From: Owenia fusiformis
Lineage: Eukaryota; Annelida; Polychaeta; Sabellida; Oweniidae
Assembly: GCA_903813345.2 (NCBI GenBank)
Contig: CAIIXF020000001.1
Span: forward strand, 48,625,885-48,689,884
DNA length: 64,000 nt
Direction of reading: 5' to 3'
Both the position numbers and the translations under genes were made by a program. The first letter of the stretch is position 1; each line of letters starts with the position of its first letter. Of this stretch, positions 11,412-23,897 are shown in pieces. The notes beneath the pieces are model-generated. The model did no database searches. It saw only the letters and a program-made list of their open reading frames with translations, and was not told the DNA's origin.

Positions 11412-12934
11412 ACAACACCAGAATCCCCATATGAACATTTTTATGAGGATATTTAATTATGAGGATACTGAATGTTATGTGATTAAACTCAGGCAAGATG
11501 GGTTATCCTAATGTTGAGGACTGAAGCATTTTCGATCAGCATTTTTCACAAGGATCTACTAAAGGGCCTTCATTTTTGGTCTATTTGTTGACATGCAGCG
11601 AGATTAACCATTCATGTACGTGCCAAATTCGTGATTCTGAACGAGCCATTAACTGTAGCACTGCACCCTGTGATCTATAGGAAAAATGGGTGATATTCAA
11701 CCATTAATATAAATATTTATTAAGTTTGTTAAAATTGCAAGCTTTACAGTGAAACTGATGTGGGATCGACACAAATTATTTAATTTAATTTGTTATGATA
11801 ATCAGGATGGATTGGATTTGAACTTATTATATGTAGGAATCTATGTTAAATATAGTTTTGGGGTGAAAGTTGATATTCTGTATTACATAATATTACCAGA
11901 GGCAGCTAACTTATTATTATTGTAATAATATTATATTACTCAAAAATATATATTTCTTGTAACAAAGAAATATTAAGCATAAATAACAAATAATATAAAT
12001 GTATTTTAAGAGGAATAAAATAAACAGATGTATATACTTTTTGTGTTAAATACATGTCATATGGTATGTAGAACTGCGGTTTATACAATATTAAGCTGTG
12101 AAACAGGTATTGCCCGAACAAAGAATGAAATATTTGTTTTATTATATATTGTTTTAGACATTCTCTACGATCTTTAATTTTCGTCCCGTGCAGTTGTCAG
12201 AATTCCCGGGCGGCCAATACGCCGGGCAGTACGTCTTTTATATTCTAAAATTTGAGGGCAGCCAATTATATTACACGATTTCTAGCAATGATATAATAAA
12301 GGGATATATTTCATGTTCTGTATAAAACTTCATGGATAACGAATTGATAATAGGTGGTACTAAATATAAACTGTAAGTCTATAAAGAAGGGAATGCCCTA
12401 TAAAATTAAGAAACACTAGAGCAGTTGACAAAATGTTATGAATAGTAAAATCTGAAAATAACCTAATTATTTGTTTATTTTTTATTTAATCACCAATTTC
12501 AAACAATTCCGAGAGCACATTACACGTAGGAATCATTTTAGTATGAGTTGTCAGGGTTGGTGACCAATTCACCTTAAAGTAATTGACCACTTGAAATATG
12601 AATAAGAGAACAAGTAAAACTAAGACAAAACAATCTGTTTGTTTTCCAATACCTTGAAAGCAAAAGACGTACATTCATTAATTTTGGTTCATAGTGAATA
12701 TCAGAAAAAATCAATATATAAATCAAAGACTATTCCCTGGATTGAGCTTCATTCTATTTACCTGCTCCTTAGTTTGTATTGAACGCTAGTGTAAACACGA
12801 GCATAAAAAAGATAGCTCTGTATTGAATAGAAGCCATATTGAATCAATAGAACAGTAGTGCTACAAAGTACAGGTGTGTAAAAAATCTGTAAAGAAACTC
12901 AATCACGTGATGCATCTAGCAACGAAGGATCAAA
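11412..12934. other. GCDH 3' UTR and GCDH-annexin spacer
   Basis: Follows the GCDH stop on the same strand as the next gene. AT-rich; an AATAAA-containing stretch near 12,015 is a possible GCDH poly(A) signal. No exon, RNA gene or strong repeat was recognised. The final ~100 bases are the annexin 5' UTR and promoter region. Confidence 0.5.
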
Positions 12935-15900
12935 ATGGCGATGTACTGTGAGGTAAGGGAATAGATATAAAACATATATCGTTTCTTGTTCGTTTGATGT
13001 TCAAGTTTTAGGTTGTATATAAACTGTTTCTTGGATTTTCCTATCATGCGCACAACCATAAGCAATATTAATGAGCAGTTGAAAGAAGTTGCAATTAATG
13101 GTTGTCAATATAAACAATGTGGAAATGATGGTTTAAAATATGAATGGTACAAAACATTGATTGAGGCAACAAACACTGAGTATTGCCTATAGATATTCTG
13201 ATGTACAGTAATGCACGTTGGGCATTAATTAAGTTCAATTCGTGTACTGAAAATGTACGAACAGGGGATTGATTGTGACAATGTGCATTGACCATAGGAC
13301 TTGTAGTGACAACTTTGATACCAATAGACGCATTACCCTGTAGAATGTAGACACTAGACAGCATCTTCTTTTATATAACATGTTGGGCAACAATTGTGAC
13401 AATATACATTGTACACTGGCCATAGGGATTGATTGTGACAATGTGCACTGATCATAGGACTTGTAGTGACAACTTTGATACCAATAGACGCATTACCCTG
13501 TAGAATGTAGACACTAGACAGCATCTTCTTTTATATAACATGTTGGGCAACGTCGACCTCTAACATCGACTTTCTTGACCATTTGACATGATTCCATTTT
13601 CATTTATTTCAGGGCACGATAAAACCTAACAATTTTGAAATAAAAGATGCAGATAAGCACTACGAGGGCATCGTTGGTAAACTAAAGAAAGCTTTCGTGG
13701 GATTGGGTAAGTTGAAGATGTACTTAAGTATGTGTGCACTTTGCAATTTGCCCGTGAGTATATGGAACAAGTTAATAATCAATATCTAGTGGGATAACCA
13801 CGACTTAGGATAAGGGCACGAACTCTTCTGGGCATTTGAAAGAAAAAATAACTGCACAATATTGTCATGGCGAAATTTACAAAACAATAACCCGTTTGTT
13901 TATTTTGCAAATAATATTAAAATAAGAGCTGGTTTTCGAGACTTGAAAAAAATGTGACGATTTTGTACCACAAATTCCATACATATCAATTTTTACTAAC
14001 GCCCCAAATGGATTTCTTGACCGTTTTTCAAAATTCAAAAACATTTAAGAAATATTGTCCTCAAGATCTTGCTACCCTGAGAATTTTGTAATGATCAGAT
14101 AAGGATAAAGTATTTTATTTTTAGGTTGAATAAACTTGAAAAAAATGTGACGCTTGTCGTTTTTGACGTTGTAAGGCTGTTTGCGCCCTATACTGCTCAT
14201 TGTTTTGTTTTGGTTTTTTGACGCCATAATGTTACGCTAATTGTCCCCAGTTTCGTGCGACGTGTAACTATGTACACTTATCGCAGTCTGATTGTGTATA
14301 CGATAATCATCAAGTATAACTAAAACTACGATCCCTACAAGCATATTTGTCCCTCTTTGAACCTGTTTAGGTTTTTATATTATAGGTACAGATGAGAGGA
14401 GAGTTATCGAGATTCTTACCACTCATAGTAATGCCCAGAGACAAGAAATAATCAAACAATTCAAAGCGCAGACTGGGAAAGACCTGGAAGAGGAGGTTAA
14501 AGCAGAGCTTGGGGGACTCTTTGAAACGCTGGTACTTGCCTTGCTTGTACCATCTAGCAACTTTGATGCTAAATGTATTCACGATGCGATGAAGGTTCGT
14601 TTGATTTTATCACTCTTGGCTCTCTTTTCATGTCCTCCTCCGAATAAAGGGTCTCAGATTGCAGACATCATCCACCGTTTTTATTAGTGCCATCTGTCTT
14701 CAAAGACACAACAGAAGACAGTCACAAATGGATGTCGTCTGCAGAGACTCCTAGGTTCGGAGGATGATTCATTTTGATATATACTTATCGGGATACTTAT
14801 CAAGTCACTGTCTTGCAACCGCAATATACGTATTCTCAAACACTTTAATATTATAATAACAATTTCAAGTCTCTCATTACAACTTATGTTTAATATTCTT
14901 TCAGTTTGGAACATGTGAGAAAACCCTTATACAAGTTCTGTGTTCTAAGACTAACAGCGAAATAAAAGCAATAGCAGATGCATACGAAGCAAGTAAGTAA
15001 TACGCCCCTGACGTATTTTTATGATGTAAGATAATGCCTTACTTGCAAGTGACAAAATCACGTGCATATAATTTAAGTGTAAGGGTTCTCTACAAAGCTG
15101 AGGTACAAGAACCCCAAAACATGAGATAATATAAAGTCTAAAACTGAGATCTCTAGATGTGCATTTATTACGACCTATACGTCAGTGTACGTTAAGAAGT
15201 GAATATTTGATGTCTACGATAATTTAAGACATATACCATGTATACATAAAACCATTTGACTTTTCAGTGTATGATTGTGAGATGGAGGAGGATCTGAAGA
15301 GCGATTTGTCTGGGACGTTTCAAAACATAATAATATCTATAATACAGGGTAAACGAGCGGATAACATTGAAGTTGACCAAGAACTAGTTGTTAAAGATGC
15401 CGAGGAGATATACCAGGTGAGTTCAGTCAAACAGACTATGAAATAATGATGGACTAGTCAGTGGGTATTTATAGTTCAAATACAATATGAAAGCTGTCAC
15501 AAAATGGTGGAGCTGCCAACCTCTCGAATTATTTTGAACTGTATAATGTATATGATATGCCCTTTTATCCTATGCCAAGTAGAGTTTAAGGGAGATAAGT
15601 TGGTAAGATATATCCCGTATCCTGATTTTGAGGTTTCCATATCCAGAACCTCCATATCTCCCGCCATATCTCCCGCTTCGGTGCATATTTTCCCGCTTCC
15701 GGTGCATATCTTCCCGCTTCCGGTGCATATCTTCCCGCTTCCGGTGCATATCTTCCCGCTTCCGGTAATGCAATAAAATGACTTTGCATATAAATGATTT
15801 GTTTATTTTTACACCTTGTACTATTGAAATGGCCATATGCCCCTGAAAACTCTACTTGGTATAGGATAAAGCAGTTATGTACGGTCGGTTTGGATATTGG

Positions 15901-18900
15901 GTTCATCCCTCGTGAGATATGCACATCTACCTTCAGTCCCTACGGTCCCTCAGGTAGATATGCATATCTCCCTCTGGATAAACCCCATATCCAAAACCTC
16001 CCAGTACATAACCCTTATTTATCTAAACCGACTTAAGCCGCTTAGCTTCACTCTCTTTCAAAATGATGCAGGTTTTCACCATTCTGAGTACTTTTGAAGT
16101 GATGTTTGCCATTTCTGGACCGAAATTGTCAAAAGTGAACCCCCTTGGAGTTTTTTAAAAAGTGACGAACCTTGGCAAAAGCTGGCTACGGGCGGGCAAG
16201 CTTTATGGCTGCCGTAGCAATCACAAAATCGATATACACTTATCCCTTTATTTCATGTTATCCCTATATTCTGTTTATCCCTATATGCTGCATATCTCTC
16301 TCAATATTTGAAGCTACGGCCGCCGTACGGTTGCGTAGATCAAAAGTGAACGAGGCTGTAGATTTTAAGAGCTTTTAGGTCTTACAGTTGAACTGAAACT
16401 GTGTAAATGCTGTTGAACTGTCATATTGTCTACCAAGCCTTTATTCTCAAGACAGCCACTATCGTTCTCGAATTCTCCGGCAGTCCAGAGAGATAGCCAC
16501 ATGTTTAGAGTAGTGTAACTGTAAATGCTGGTAGTAATTATAGACGAAGCCTTCTGATAAAAGTTTATTGTTTATTGGTATCTTCTAGGCTGGAGAGGCA
16601 AATGAAAATGGAACTGATGAGTACAAGTTCAACAAGGTTCTCAGTCTTAGGAGCCGCGCTCATATGAATGCGGTGTTTGACCAATACAAAAAGATAGCTG
16701 GTAAAGAAATTGAACAAACCTTGGATTATGAGGCACAGCTGATAGCACAACCAGACACCAGAGATGCTTTCAAAGCAATATGTAAGTAATGTAATGGCCT
16801 ACTAACTAATGGGTTTATCATATCTACATTTTATTTGAAATTCAAGTGAATCCGAGGAGAAAGCTTAGCCATGACTGCTACATAAAAGGTTGTGAATGAA
16901 CTAAAAAAGATCCATGTAAAAACTAACCACCATCTGTGTCACATGGGTCATTTCCAAATAAAATGGTGCATGTATAAAATAATATTTGAATTTTTGTCAA
17001 CTATACAAATACGCTAGATGATGAATTGATACAAATGATTGATGATTGATTACAAATATGTGGTCCCGGGTTTGTGGTTTTGTTTTGACATATCTCGTTT
17101 CCAGTCAATTTCAGTAAGTCGCGATTGCGAACAAACTAAATCTGTTTTGAGTATCGATTTTGTGAAATCTTTTCTTCATTCAAGATATCGCTAAACGGTG
17201 TGGGACTTCATGTTTCATTTCATTTCCTTTCCTAGGTGCATATGCCAGGAATCCACTTACGTATTTTGCGACCTGTCTCCATGAAAGCTTGGCTGGAATT
17301 GGTACAGACGATAGTGCCCTGATACGTCTTATTGTGGACCACAGTGAGGTATGTATTCACTGCTAACCGGTCCCCAAGACAAGTCGTTTCCAAGACAACT
17401 CATCACAAAAGTCATCTGCAGAAACCATTTTAAATCCATAACCCAAATATAGCAAATACTCAATCAGGGGCGACAAGGGGTCATATAAAATAGAGAGTAT
17501 AATTTGTTCACACTAGCCATCCCCTCCCAAAAGTTTTCTGTCTAAATTGTGACATCATATACAGGGTGACCCAAAAGAAATGCAACCCTCCATTTCTTCA
17601 ATATTTTTCTTAAATGGAGGTAAATTGCTCTGAGATTTGGCACACAAGGACTTCATTCAATGTGGGATCCTCTGGCAAAGTTTTAATAGATAGAGTTATG
17701 GTTGTTTAAAATATGCTCCAGATGTCGTCAATTTCGCTGAAAACAAACTTGCAATGTTCAAGGAAAACTGTTCATAACACGGATGCATTCTTCTCCATGG
17801 ATATGGCTAAAGTCTTTGCAGCCATTGCTTGTTGGAGTTCTGCAATTGCAGTAGGGTTATTTTCATACACATTATCCTTTAAATAACCCCATATATAGAA
17901 CATTCAAAACCAATAAATGTTAAAAATGAGTATTTTTCATGTAATTGAAAATAGCTAGAATTAAAATGATTTTTTCTCATTGTTTTATGTATTTTAAAAT
18001 AAAATGCCTTTATCTAGATTCGGTTAGCATACTTATTGATTATTCCGGTTGTAAATAACTTTGATAACTCGCGAATAAGTTGTGAATTTCGTGAATTTTG
18101 TTGATGTAACGGGACAACACGCCCGTGAAAACATGTCATATCTCACTTAAAAATGGTCGCATCTTTTCATTTTGGTTCTGTTGGCATAGAACACATTCAG
18201 TCAGAGTGTGATGACAGCAGTGTATTTGCTTCTCACCTACTACCGATTATATGTACCCATTATAGTATATGTAAAATTTATTCTGTGAAAAACGTCACGG
18301 TCCTTAAAACAGGCCCAGGCGGCAGAAGGGAAACTCGAGATAAATAAATTGTCCGTGGTTATCAAGTCTTCAGTTCAGTTTATCAGACCATTGTGTTACA
18401 AATCGTGATAATAGTTGTGATTGAATGAAAATGAGCATGATCTGAAAAATTCTGAAAAATCACCGTTTTGCTTGTGAAAAACGACCATGATGTTACTCAT
18501 ATATTGACAGTAGTCTTGTTGGAAATGGGACACATTTCAAGAAAAACAATGTGTCCACTCCATCATAAAATAAAAGGATTTTCGAAATAGCCAGCATTAC
18601 CCCATCTATGAACTGATATTTTGCGAAACTGTGACAAACGTCACGCGTGAAAAACGTCACGGTTATAGCATTGAACTCAAAGCAGTAATACGCCATTTTT
18701 ATAAATCACAGATGGATTGGTTTAATTTTATATGATGACCCATATTCTTAAAACACAAGTTTAACAGTTATTCAGTAATTACGCATAAAACTCAATTCAT
18801 AGACAAGGAAACGATAACGGCTAACGAATTTGCCCTTTTGTAAATGTACTTTTTACATTTTATACGTCTTTACAATAATATGTAACATGCAAACAAATGA

Positions 18901-21900
18901 CAAGTTATTTGGGAATTCCGTAAGCATAATTTATCGGAAAAGTCATAACAAAAAATGTAATATGAAGACCATTAAAGCCCAAAATAGTTGACCCTCAGTA
19001 AATAACGTTTCGTTCAGTGTATTCCCGGGGATCGCTGAAATCAATCATAAAGTCCCTTAATATTTGCATTCTGATTTCTTTTCAATGGATGCAATCATTA
19101 TTAATGGAGAACAGCATAAACCGAAACCCCTAGTTAAGTTATATGAACGATTACAGCTTTTCAACGATGTTTTTGTGTTATAATTAATTTTTATTTCAAT
19201 TCCATTTGCACGATCTGTATATGATCTGTAATATTTAATATGCCTTCGCAAAACGCAATTCGTTGGAAAAGAAAATGTAAGGCAAGCAATGCAAAAATAC
19301 ACTCCTCTTTGAAATATATCGCCAACCGACAACAAAAAGAAATAGGAAACACAAAATGCAAGCTTCGAGAATGGAGGCAACAAAGCGAGATTAATTCTTT
19401 CAAGGTTCTCTTTCTCTCAAACAAAACCGGGGTAACGCATTGCACTGAACATTAAACTTCCAGAAAACAGGAAAGAATTGAGTTTATGCTTAGAGTTATG
19501 TGATGTGATATCAGAAACCGTTGAAAAAGTATCGAGTCTGACAAAAAATTCGTTCTAGCTAGGACTGCCGACTTAACTCAGCTCGAATGAAGCAAAACAC
19601 AACAATAAGAACGTTTTCAGTTGCCATAAAAATGTCCTTGTGATGAGATCGGGGCATCGAGGAAGCGCTCCGCAGACCAAAAGAAAAATTTCATATTCAC
19701 AGTCCAGCATCCTCCGATCAAAGGGCTTCAAAATTCAGAATATATTCTTTCTTACGTATTCTGAATACCTGCTTAGGAGGATGCAGTCCAGATGATTTTC
19801 ATGCTTTGGCTACGTCAGACTTAAAAAGTCAGCAATATCATTCTTATTTCTTTCAAATGATTACGTACAATCAAGTAGATGTAACAGATTTTAAATGAAA
19901 AAGTCTCTCTTGAAATTTGAAATCTTTAAAAAGGACTTTTCTGATGCATGATTGAATGCCGTTAATGTCATTTGGGATGAACATGTATGGTTGCCCTGCT
20001 GCTTGTGGTGCATGCAGAAAAGACTTCACTACGTCACCCTGCAGCTGGTCTACACCCATAGTAAAAGTTTCTCAAATTGTAAAAACAAATCGAAATCAAA
20101 GTGTCTTGCCTCATATACTATTAGAGATTAAAAGAGAACTAGGGTGATTGCAATTGGGTGCTTGACAACATGGCATTTGCACCATCGATATAAAATGTAA
20201 AAGTGCTGGTTTCTTGAATCAGTTAAAGGTTTGGGTTAAGTTGATTTAAAAAAGATAATGTGGTGTGCACATAGTTATTGAAAATAGAAAAGATGTGCTC
20301 AGTACATGTAAACTATGATTGCATATGAGTCCACATACATGTATGTCACACGTACGTAACTGCTTTTTCCTTGGAGATAGTGAAACACGGCACGATTGTG
20401 CTATTCACTGATTCACGGTTTATGTCGAGTTTTGACGGAAAATTAAACATAAATGTGATAATATAAGACACAAATACAAACTTGTTTCTCAATTCAGCTA
20501 GCTATAGTCATCGAAAATGCCCATTCGTGAATTAGGACTTCTCTTAAGTGAACATATAACTCATTGTCATTTGTTTCCAATTTTCTTGTGAAAATCGACA
20601 CGCAGAAAAAGGTGAACCAGCCTAATGATCAATGCTTCCCAAATAATTTTTTTTATCATTTTTCTATTCGTCTAAAGCATCATTTTTCATGATCGAATCG
20701 ATTCATTTTTCAATAGGGTTGACCCCTTTCAATTTTACTCAGATAAAAAACACAACGTATGAAAAAAATCGAGAAAAATGATGGATTCGGATGTTTCATG
20801 TTGATAAGGGATGCACATCAAAAGGGAAATACTGATAGTCCAAATTCATTTATATTTTCAAAGGACAGTAGAGTAGCATAAGGAAAGCCATTGACTTTTT
20901 GAAAATGCTGCATTCTAATGTGAATATCTTGGCATATTAATCACGGACTGAAAATGTGAAAATCGTCACGTTTGAGACGGGCCCTAATTTCAATTTGAAA
21001 TTCCACCTATTGTTCCTCGGAGTTTACTTCTATGCTTTGGGTAACGTGTGTATAAATGTATATAGATACATACTACATGTCTATTTGAAAAAATAATTTT
21101 AATGCTTTTTTGAATTTTTAACAAAATTTGTTTCACACTTAAAGTGTGCGCCTGACCCGGCTACGTATAGCACAGAGTTTATACTGGCGGATTAGACTAG
21201 TTCATTTTTTATATGTGTGTGAAAGCTTTCTCTTATTTGCGTTTTTTCGTTTAGTACGGTTTTTTATAATTGCCGAGGTCATATAACCGGGATAAAACAA
21301 TGATTATCGTTGACTGCCCACACACAAAACATACGTTGAGTGAACAGTGTTATTACAAACAACAGGCTTTAGAATACAAAGCGTAGTGCGATAATAAGCT
21401 GTACACTACCACTGCTGCATGTACATATTACTAATTTACTAGGGCTCCCAAAGAGTGGATAGGGAGGTTGTGTTTGTCACTTTTAAATTTTACATTTCAA
21501 AATTGTCATTTTACATGTCATAATTTGTTGGTTTCATTCGTTTAGCCAATCAAAACATTGTAAAACAATAAATCGTCTGTTACGTATAATCAATTTTGTT
21601 CAGTTTTGATTAGTTGTAAGAATAAAGTTACGTTCATCTGAATCCATGTATCAAAACAAAAATCCTATTTTTACTTCAAAATACTTCAGTGAGATGAAGG
21701 CTCGGAATTGTCACATGCAATAACTTATTGTCGTATTCGTTATTTTATCTTCTCGATAGTAGCATTTAGTCGCACATTTGATGCCAGGTCACCCTGTCGC
21801 GTACCTCTTGGGAAACCCCACATTTATGTGTGTACTCATGGAAGTAAATTCCCGGTGTAGCCGAGAGCCACAAACTTTTCAACAGGTTCGAAATGACCAA

Positions 21901-23078
21901 TTTCTCTCATATATACTCTAAATATTTTATTATTTAGCACCTACAAAGTATTGCTAATAACCATATGTAATTTCAATAAGGAAACTTATCTGGCTACATA
22001 TAAATTCAATATCAACACTAGCTGTTCTCTCAACACGTCCTGGCTTACCTTGTGGTGACAAACCCTGGATTTTCGCTATTTATAGTTTATCAACACCTGG
22101 ACGCATGCGCATTTTATAGTTTATCGGGCACTTTAAGCCGTTTTCAGTGAGAAGTCAGGGGCATTCAGATCAAGACTGTGGGATGACCATGGGTTCTCCG
22201 TCCTAGGAGAGATAATCTTCTCATAGAAATGACTAGTGAGCCAGGCTATGCTATCATTAGAAGTGTGAGGAGTAGCTACATCCTTCTAGAACCACTGTTC
22301 TTGTCTATTGAAGCCTCTATGTCACTCTAGAACTGCCTAGAACTTCCTGGGAACGCCAATATTGCGCTGTGTGTTAACAGTAACAGTGTTGCCATTATCA
22401 ACCTCAAACCAAAAGGGGCTGATGATTTCATGTTTGGAAATTGGCAGCCCAAGCTGTGCATTTAACAGAATGAAGGGGCCTTTGAAGCACTTCATCTGGA
22501 ATTTGTGATCCCAGAACACATTATTTCTTGACTTTCCATGTTCAGAAAGAAGGGAATGTGATTCATCTGAAAACCTAACATTGGAAATGGATGACATTTG
22601 GAGCATATTTTGAAACGGCCATAAGTCTATCAATATAAGATTATGATTATTGAAACTTTGCCAGAGGATCCCACATTGAATGAAGTCCCTGTGTGCCAAA
22701 TTTCAGAGCAATTTACCTCCATTTAAGAAAAATATTGAAGAAATGGAGGGTTGCATTTTTTTGGGTCACCCTGTATAACCAGTGTACAATACTAGCTAGG
22801 ATCATAGGTACAATATCATATGACTATTCCAGTGAACCACATAATTAACAATGGGCGGGTATAAGATCAACAGAAAGAGGATAGCAATGGTTCAATGATA
22901 ATGGTCTGTCTTTATCTTATTTTTAAATGTTACATCCCTCTGTATATTACAGGTGGACCTGGCAGACATCAAGAAACGCTACAGGGAGCTCTTCAACAGT
23001 ACACTGGTGGTTGATGTACAGAATGACACCTCTGGGGATTACAAGAAACTCCTCACTGCAATAATTGGCACCGACTGA
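12935..23078 (+). CDS. Annexin family protein, four annexin repeats (8 exons)
   Basis: Calcium-dependent phospholipid-binding protein of the cytosol and inner membrane face. Exons: 12935-12952, 13613-13706, 14386-14594, 14905-14992, 15268-15416, 16589-16781, 17236-17348, 22953-23078. Phases agree and sum to 990 bp, 329 aa, normal for a short-headed annexin. N-terminal head about 20 aa (MAMYCEGTIKPNNFEI). Repeat 1 keeps a type II calcium loop (GLGTDERRVIEIL). Repeat 2 has a degenerate loop (FGTCEKTLIQVL). Repeat 3 has ENGTDEYKFNKVL. Repeat 4 has GIGTDDSALIRLIVDHSE and ends TAIIGTD. Calcium binding is thus best supported for repeats 1 and 4. The first coding exon is only 18 bp. Intron 7 is 5.6 kb because of a transposon insertion. 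The gene lies tail to tail with ITPA. The vertebrate orthologue cannot be assigned by eye, so no symbol is given. Confidence 0.94.
13263..13551 (+). repeat. Two-copy ~125 bp direct duplication in annexin intron 1
   Basis: A segment starting GGGATTGATTGTGACAATG (about 13264) and running past CTGTAGAATGTAGACACTAG is repeated almost base for base from about 13428, a 164 bp period. The near identity indicates a recent local duplication. Confidence 0.8.
15563..15872. mobile_element. Fold-back element with 21 bp minisatellite core (annexin intron 5)
   Basis: TTTATCCTATGCCAAGTAGAG at about 15566-15586 pairs with CTCTACTTGGTATAGGATAAA at about 15851-15871. Between them, at about 15676-15766, lie four to five head-to-tail copies of a 21 bp unit with core CATATCTTCCCGCTTCCGGTG. 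The unit is a multiple of three, so open frames run through it on both strands, but these are compositional artefacts. Further short GATATGCA/CATATCTCCC inverted pieces continue to about 16,030. Confidence 0.72.
17562..22773. mobile_element. 5.2 kb Tc1/mariner-superfamily element, TA target site, ~200 bp terminal inverted repeats
   Basis: The ends CAGGGTGACCCAAA (17562) and GGGTCACCCTG (to 22773) are flanked by TA on both sides (17560-17561, 22774-22775). The terminal inverted repeats stay alignable for about 200 bp. The right side holds a broken minus-strand mariner-type transposase (22147-22585). The roughly 4.4 kb to its left shows no transposase and is much longer than a normal mariner, so it probably includes later insertions or captured DNA. 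It carries repeated GTGAAAAACGTCACGG motifs. The whole sits in annexin intron 7. Confidence 0.82.
22147..22585 (-). pseudogene. Degenerate Tc1/mariner-type transposase fragment
   Basis: Read on the minus strand, one frame gives NVRFSDESHSLLSEHGKS, then FWFEVDNGNTVTVNTQRNI. A shifted frame continues with WFQKDVATPHTSND and later SPDLNAPDFSL. These are the three acidic-residue blocks (FSDE, QxD, SPDL) of the DDE/D catalytic domain of mariner-like transposases. Several frameshifts and stops make it non-functional. It lies just inside the right terminal inverted repeat of the element 17562-22773. The N-terminal DNA-binding part is missing. Confidence 0.82.
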
Positions 23079-23125
23079 TTCAAATACTCTCAAATCATCC
23101 AGTCATTATATTATGAGTTCTAAAT

Positions 23126-23131
23126 AATAAA
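23126..23131 (+). terminator. Poly(A) signal AATAAA (annexin)
   Basis: Canonical hexamer about 50 bp after the annexin stop codon, in the overlapping string AATAATAAAG. A compact 3' UTR is likely. Confidence 0.5.
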
Positions 23132-23563
23132 GTGGACTGGAATAGCATACTGGAAATGCAATATTTGGATGTAAATAACTTCATTTACCAAATGGACATG
23201 GACTTCCAAGGTTGATCCATTATATGAAAACCATTTATACCTTGAGATAGAGATATTCCCTAAAACCCATGAACCGAATAATCAGCATATTCTGCATATC
23301 ACGTTTTTTAAAGTACCAAGCATGTCTGAAGCCAGGGGGAATTGGGAATCTTCTTCAAGCCTCCCACCCATCAAAATTTCATCCAGGAAATATTTGAATT
23401 CTTACCTTTGAACTTTTCTTGAATAATATGCTTTTCGAGATGTTGGTGTAAAGTTGCCATTTTATTAATAAAATTTAGCATTGTGACAACATGTAAGCAA
23501 TTTCGAGCTCCCCTGAAAAACTTGAACTTTCTCCTGATGATAGCTGCTTATGGGGCTGTAGTT

Positions 23564-23583
23564 TTTTTTTTTTTTTTTTTTTT
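23564..23583. repeat. Poly(T) tract of about 20 bp
   Basis: Uninterrupted T run in the spacer between the converging annexin and ITPA genes. It may be the A tail of a minus-strand retro-insert, but no body was recognised next to it. Confidence 0.5.
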
Positions 23584-23793
23584 ATACATAAATTTATTCC
23601 TTTAGTAAACAATAGAAGACATGCAAGTTTATAAAAAAACATTAGAGGCTGTAAAGTAGACAGACACTGATGTTTTATAAAATTGTACAAAGTGTAAAAT
23701 AAGTCAATAACTTTTATTGTTTTATGCTTGGTCATAAAGAAAATATAAATCTGGCAATCTAAAAATAACTGAATGTTTATCTATCTTTCTACA

Positions 23794-23799
23794 TTTATT
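23794..23799 (-). terminator. Poly(A) signal AATAAA on minus strand (ITPA)
   Basis: TTTATT on the plus strand, about 100 bp beyond the ITPA stop codon in the direction of transcription. Well placed for ITPA cleavage. Confidence 0.4.
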
Positions 23800-23897
23800 C
23801 AAGGTGTTTCTACCAAGTTCAGTTTCTTGGTATTAGAAGATAAGCACTGATGCTCATTAAAGTAATTGAGTATTCATTAGGGTTACAGCAAATCTCA

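Noticed and set aside
15504-15924. Overlapping open frames on both strands with repeated peptides
   Set aside because: They arise from the 21 bp minisatellite and disappear outside it.
19240-19455. Plus-strand basic frame starting MPSQNAIRWKRKCKAS
   Set aside because: Looks like a DNA-binding tail of a transposon protein, but too short and isolated to call.
19871-20059. Minus-strand frame beginning MGVDQLQGDVVKSFLHAPQA
   Set aside because: Coding-like composition, but no recognised family, no splice partners and stops close by; at most a decayed remnant inside the 5.2 kb element.
20100-20160. Helitron 3' end (CTAG after a hairpin)
   Set aside because: No convincing hairpin and no matching 5' TC end were found.
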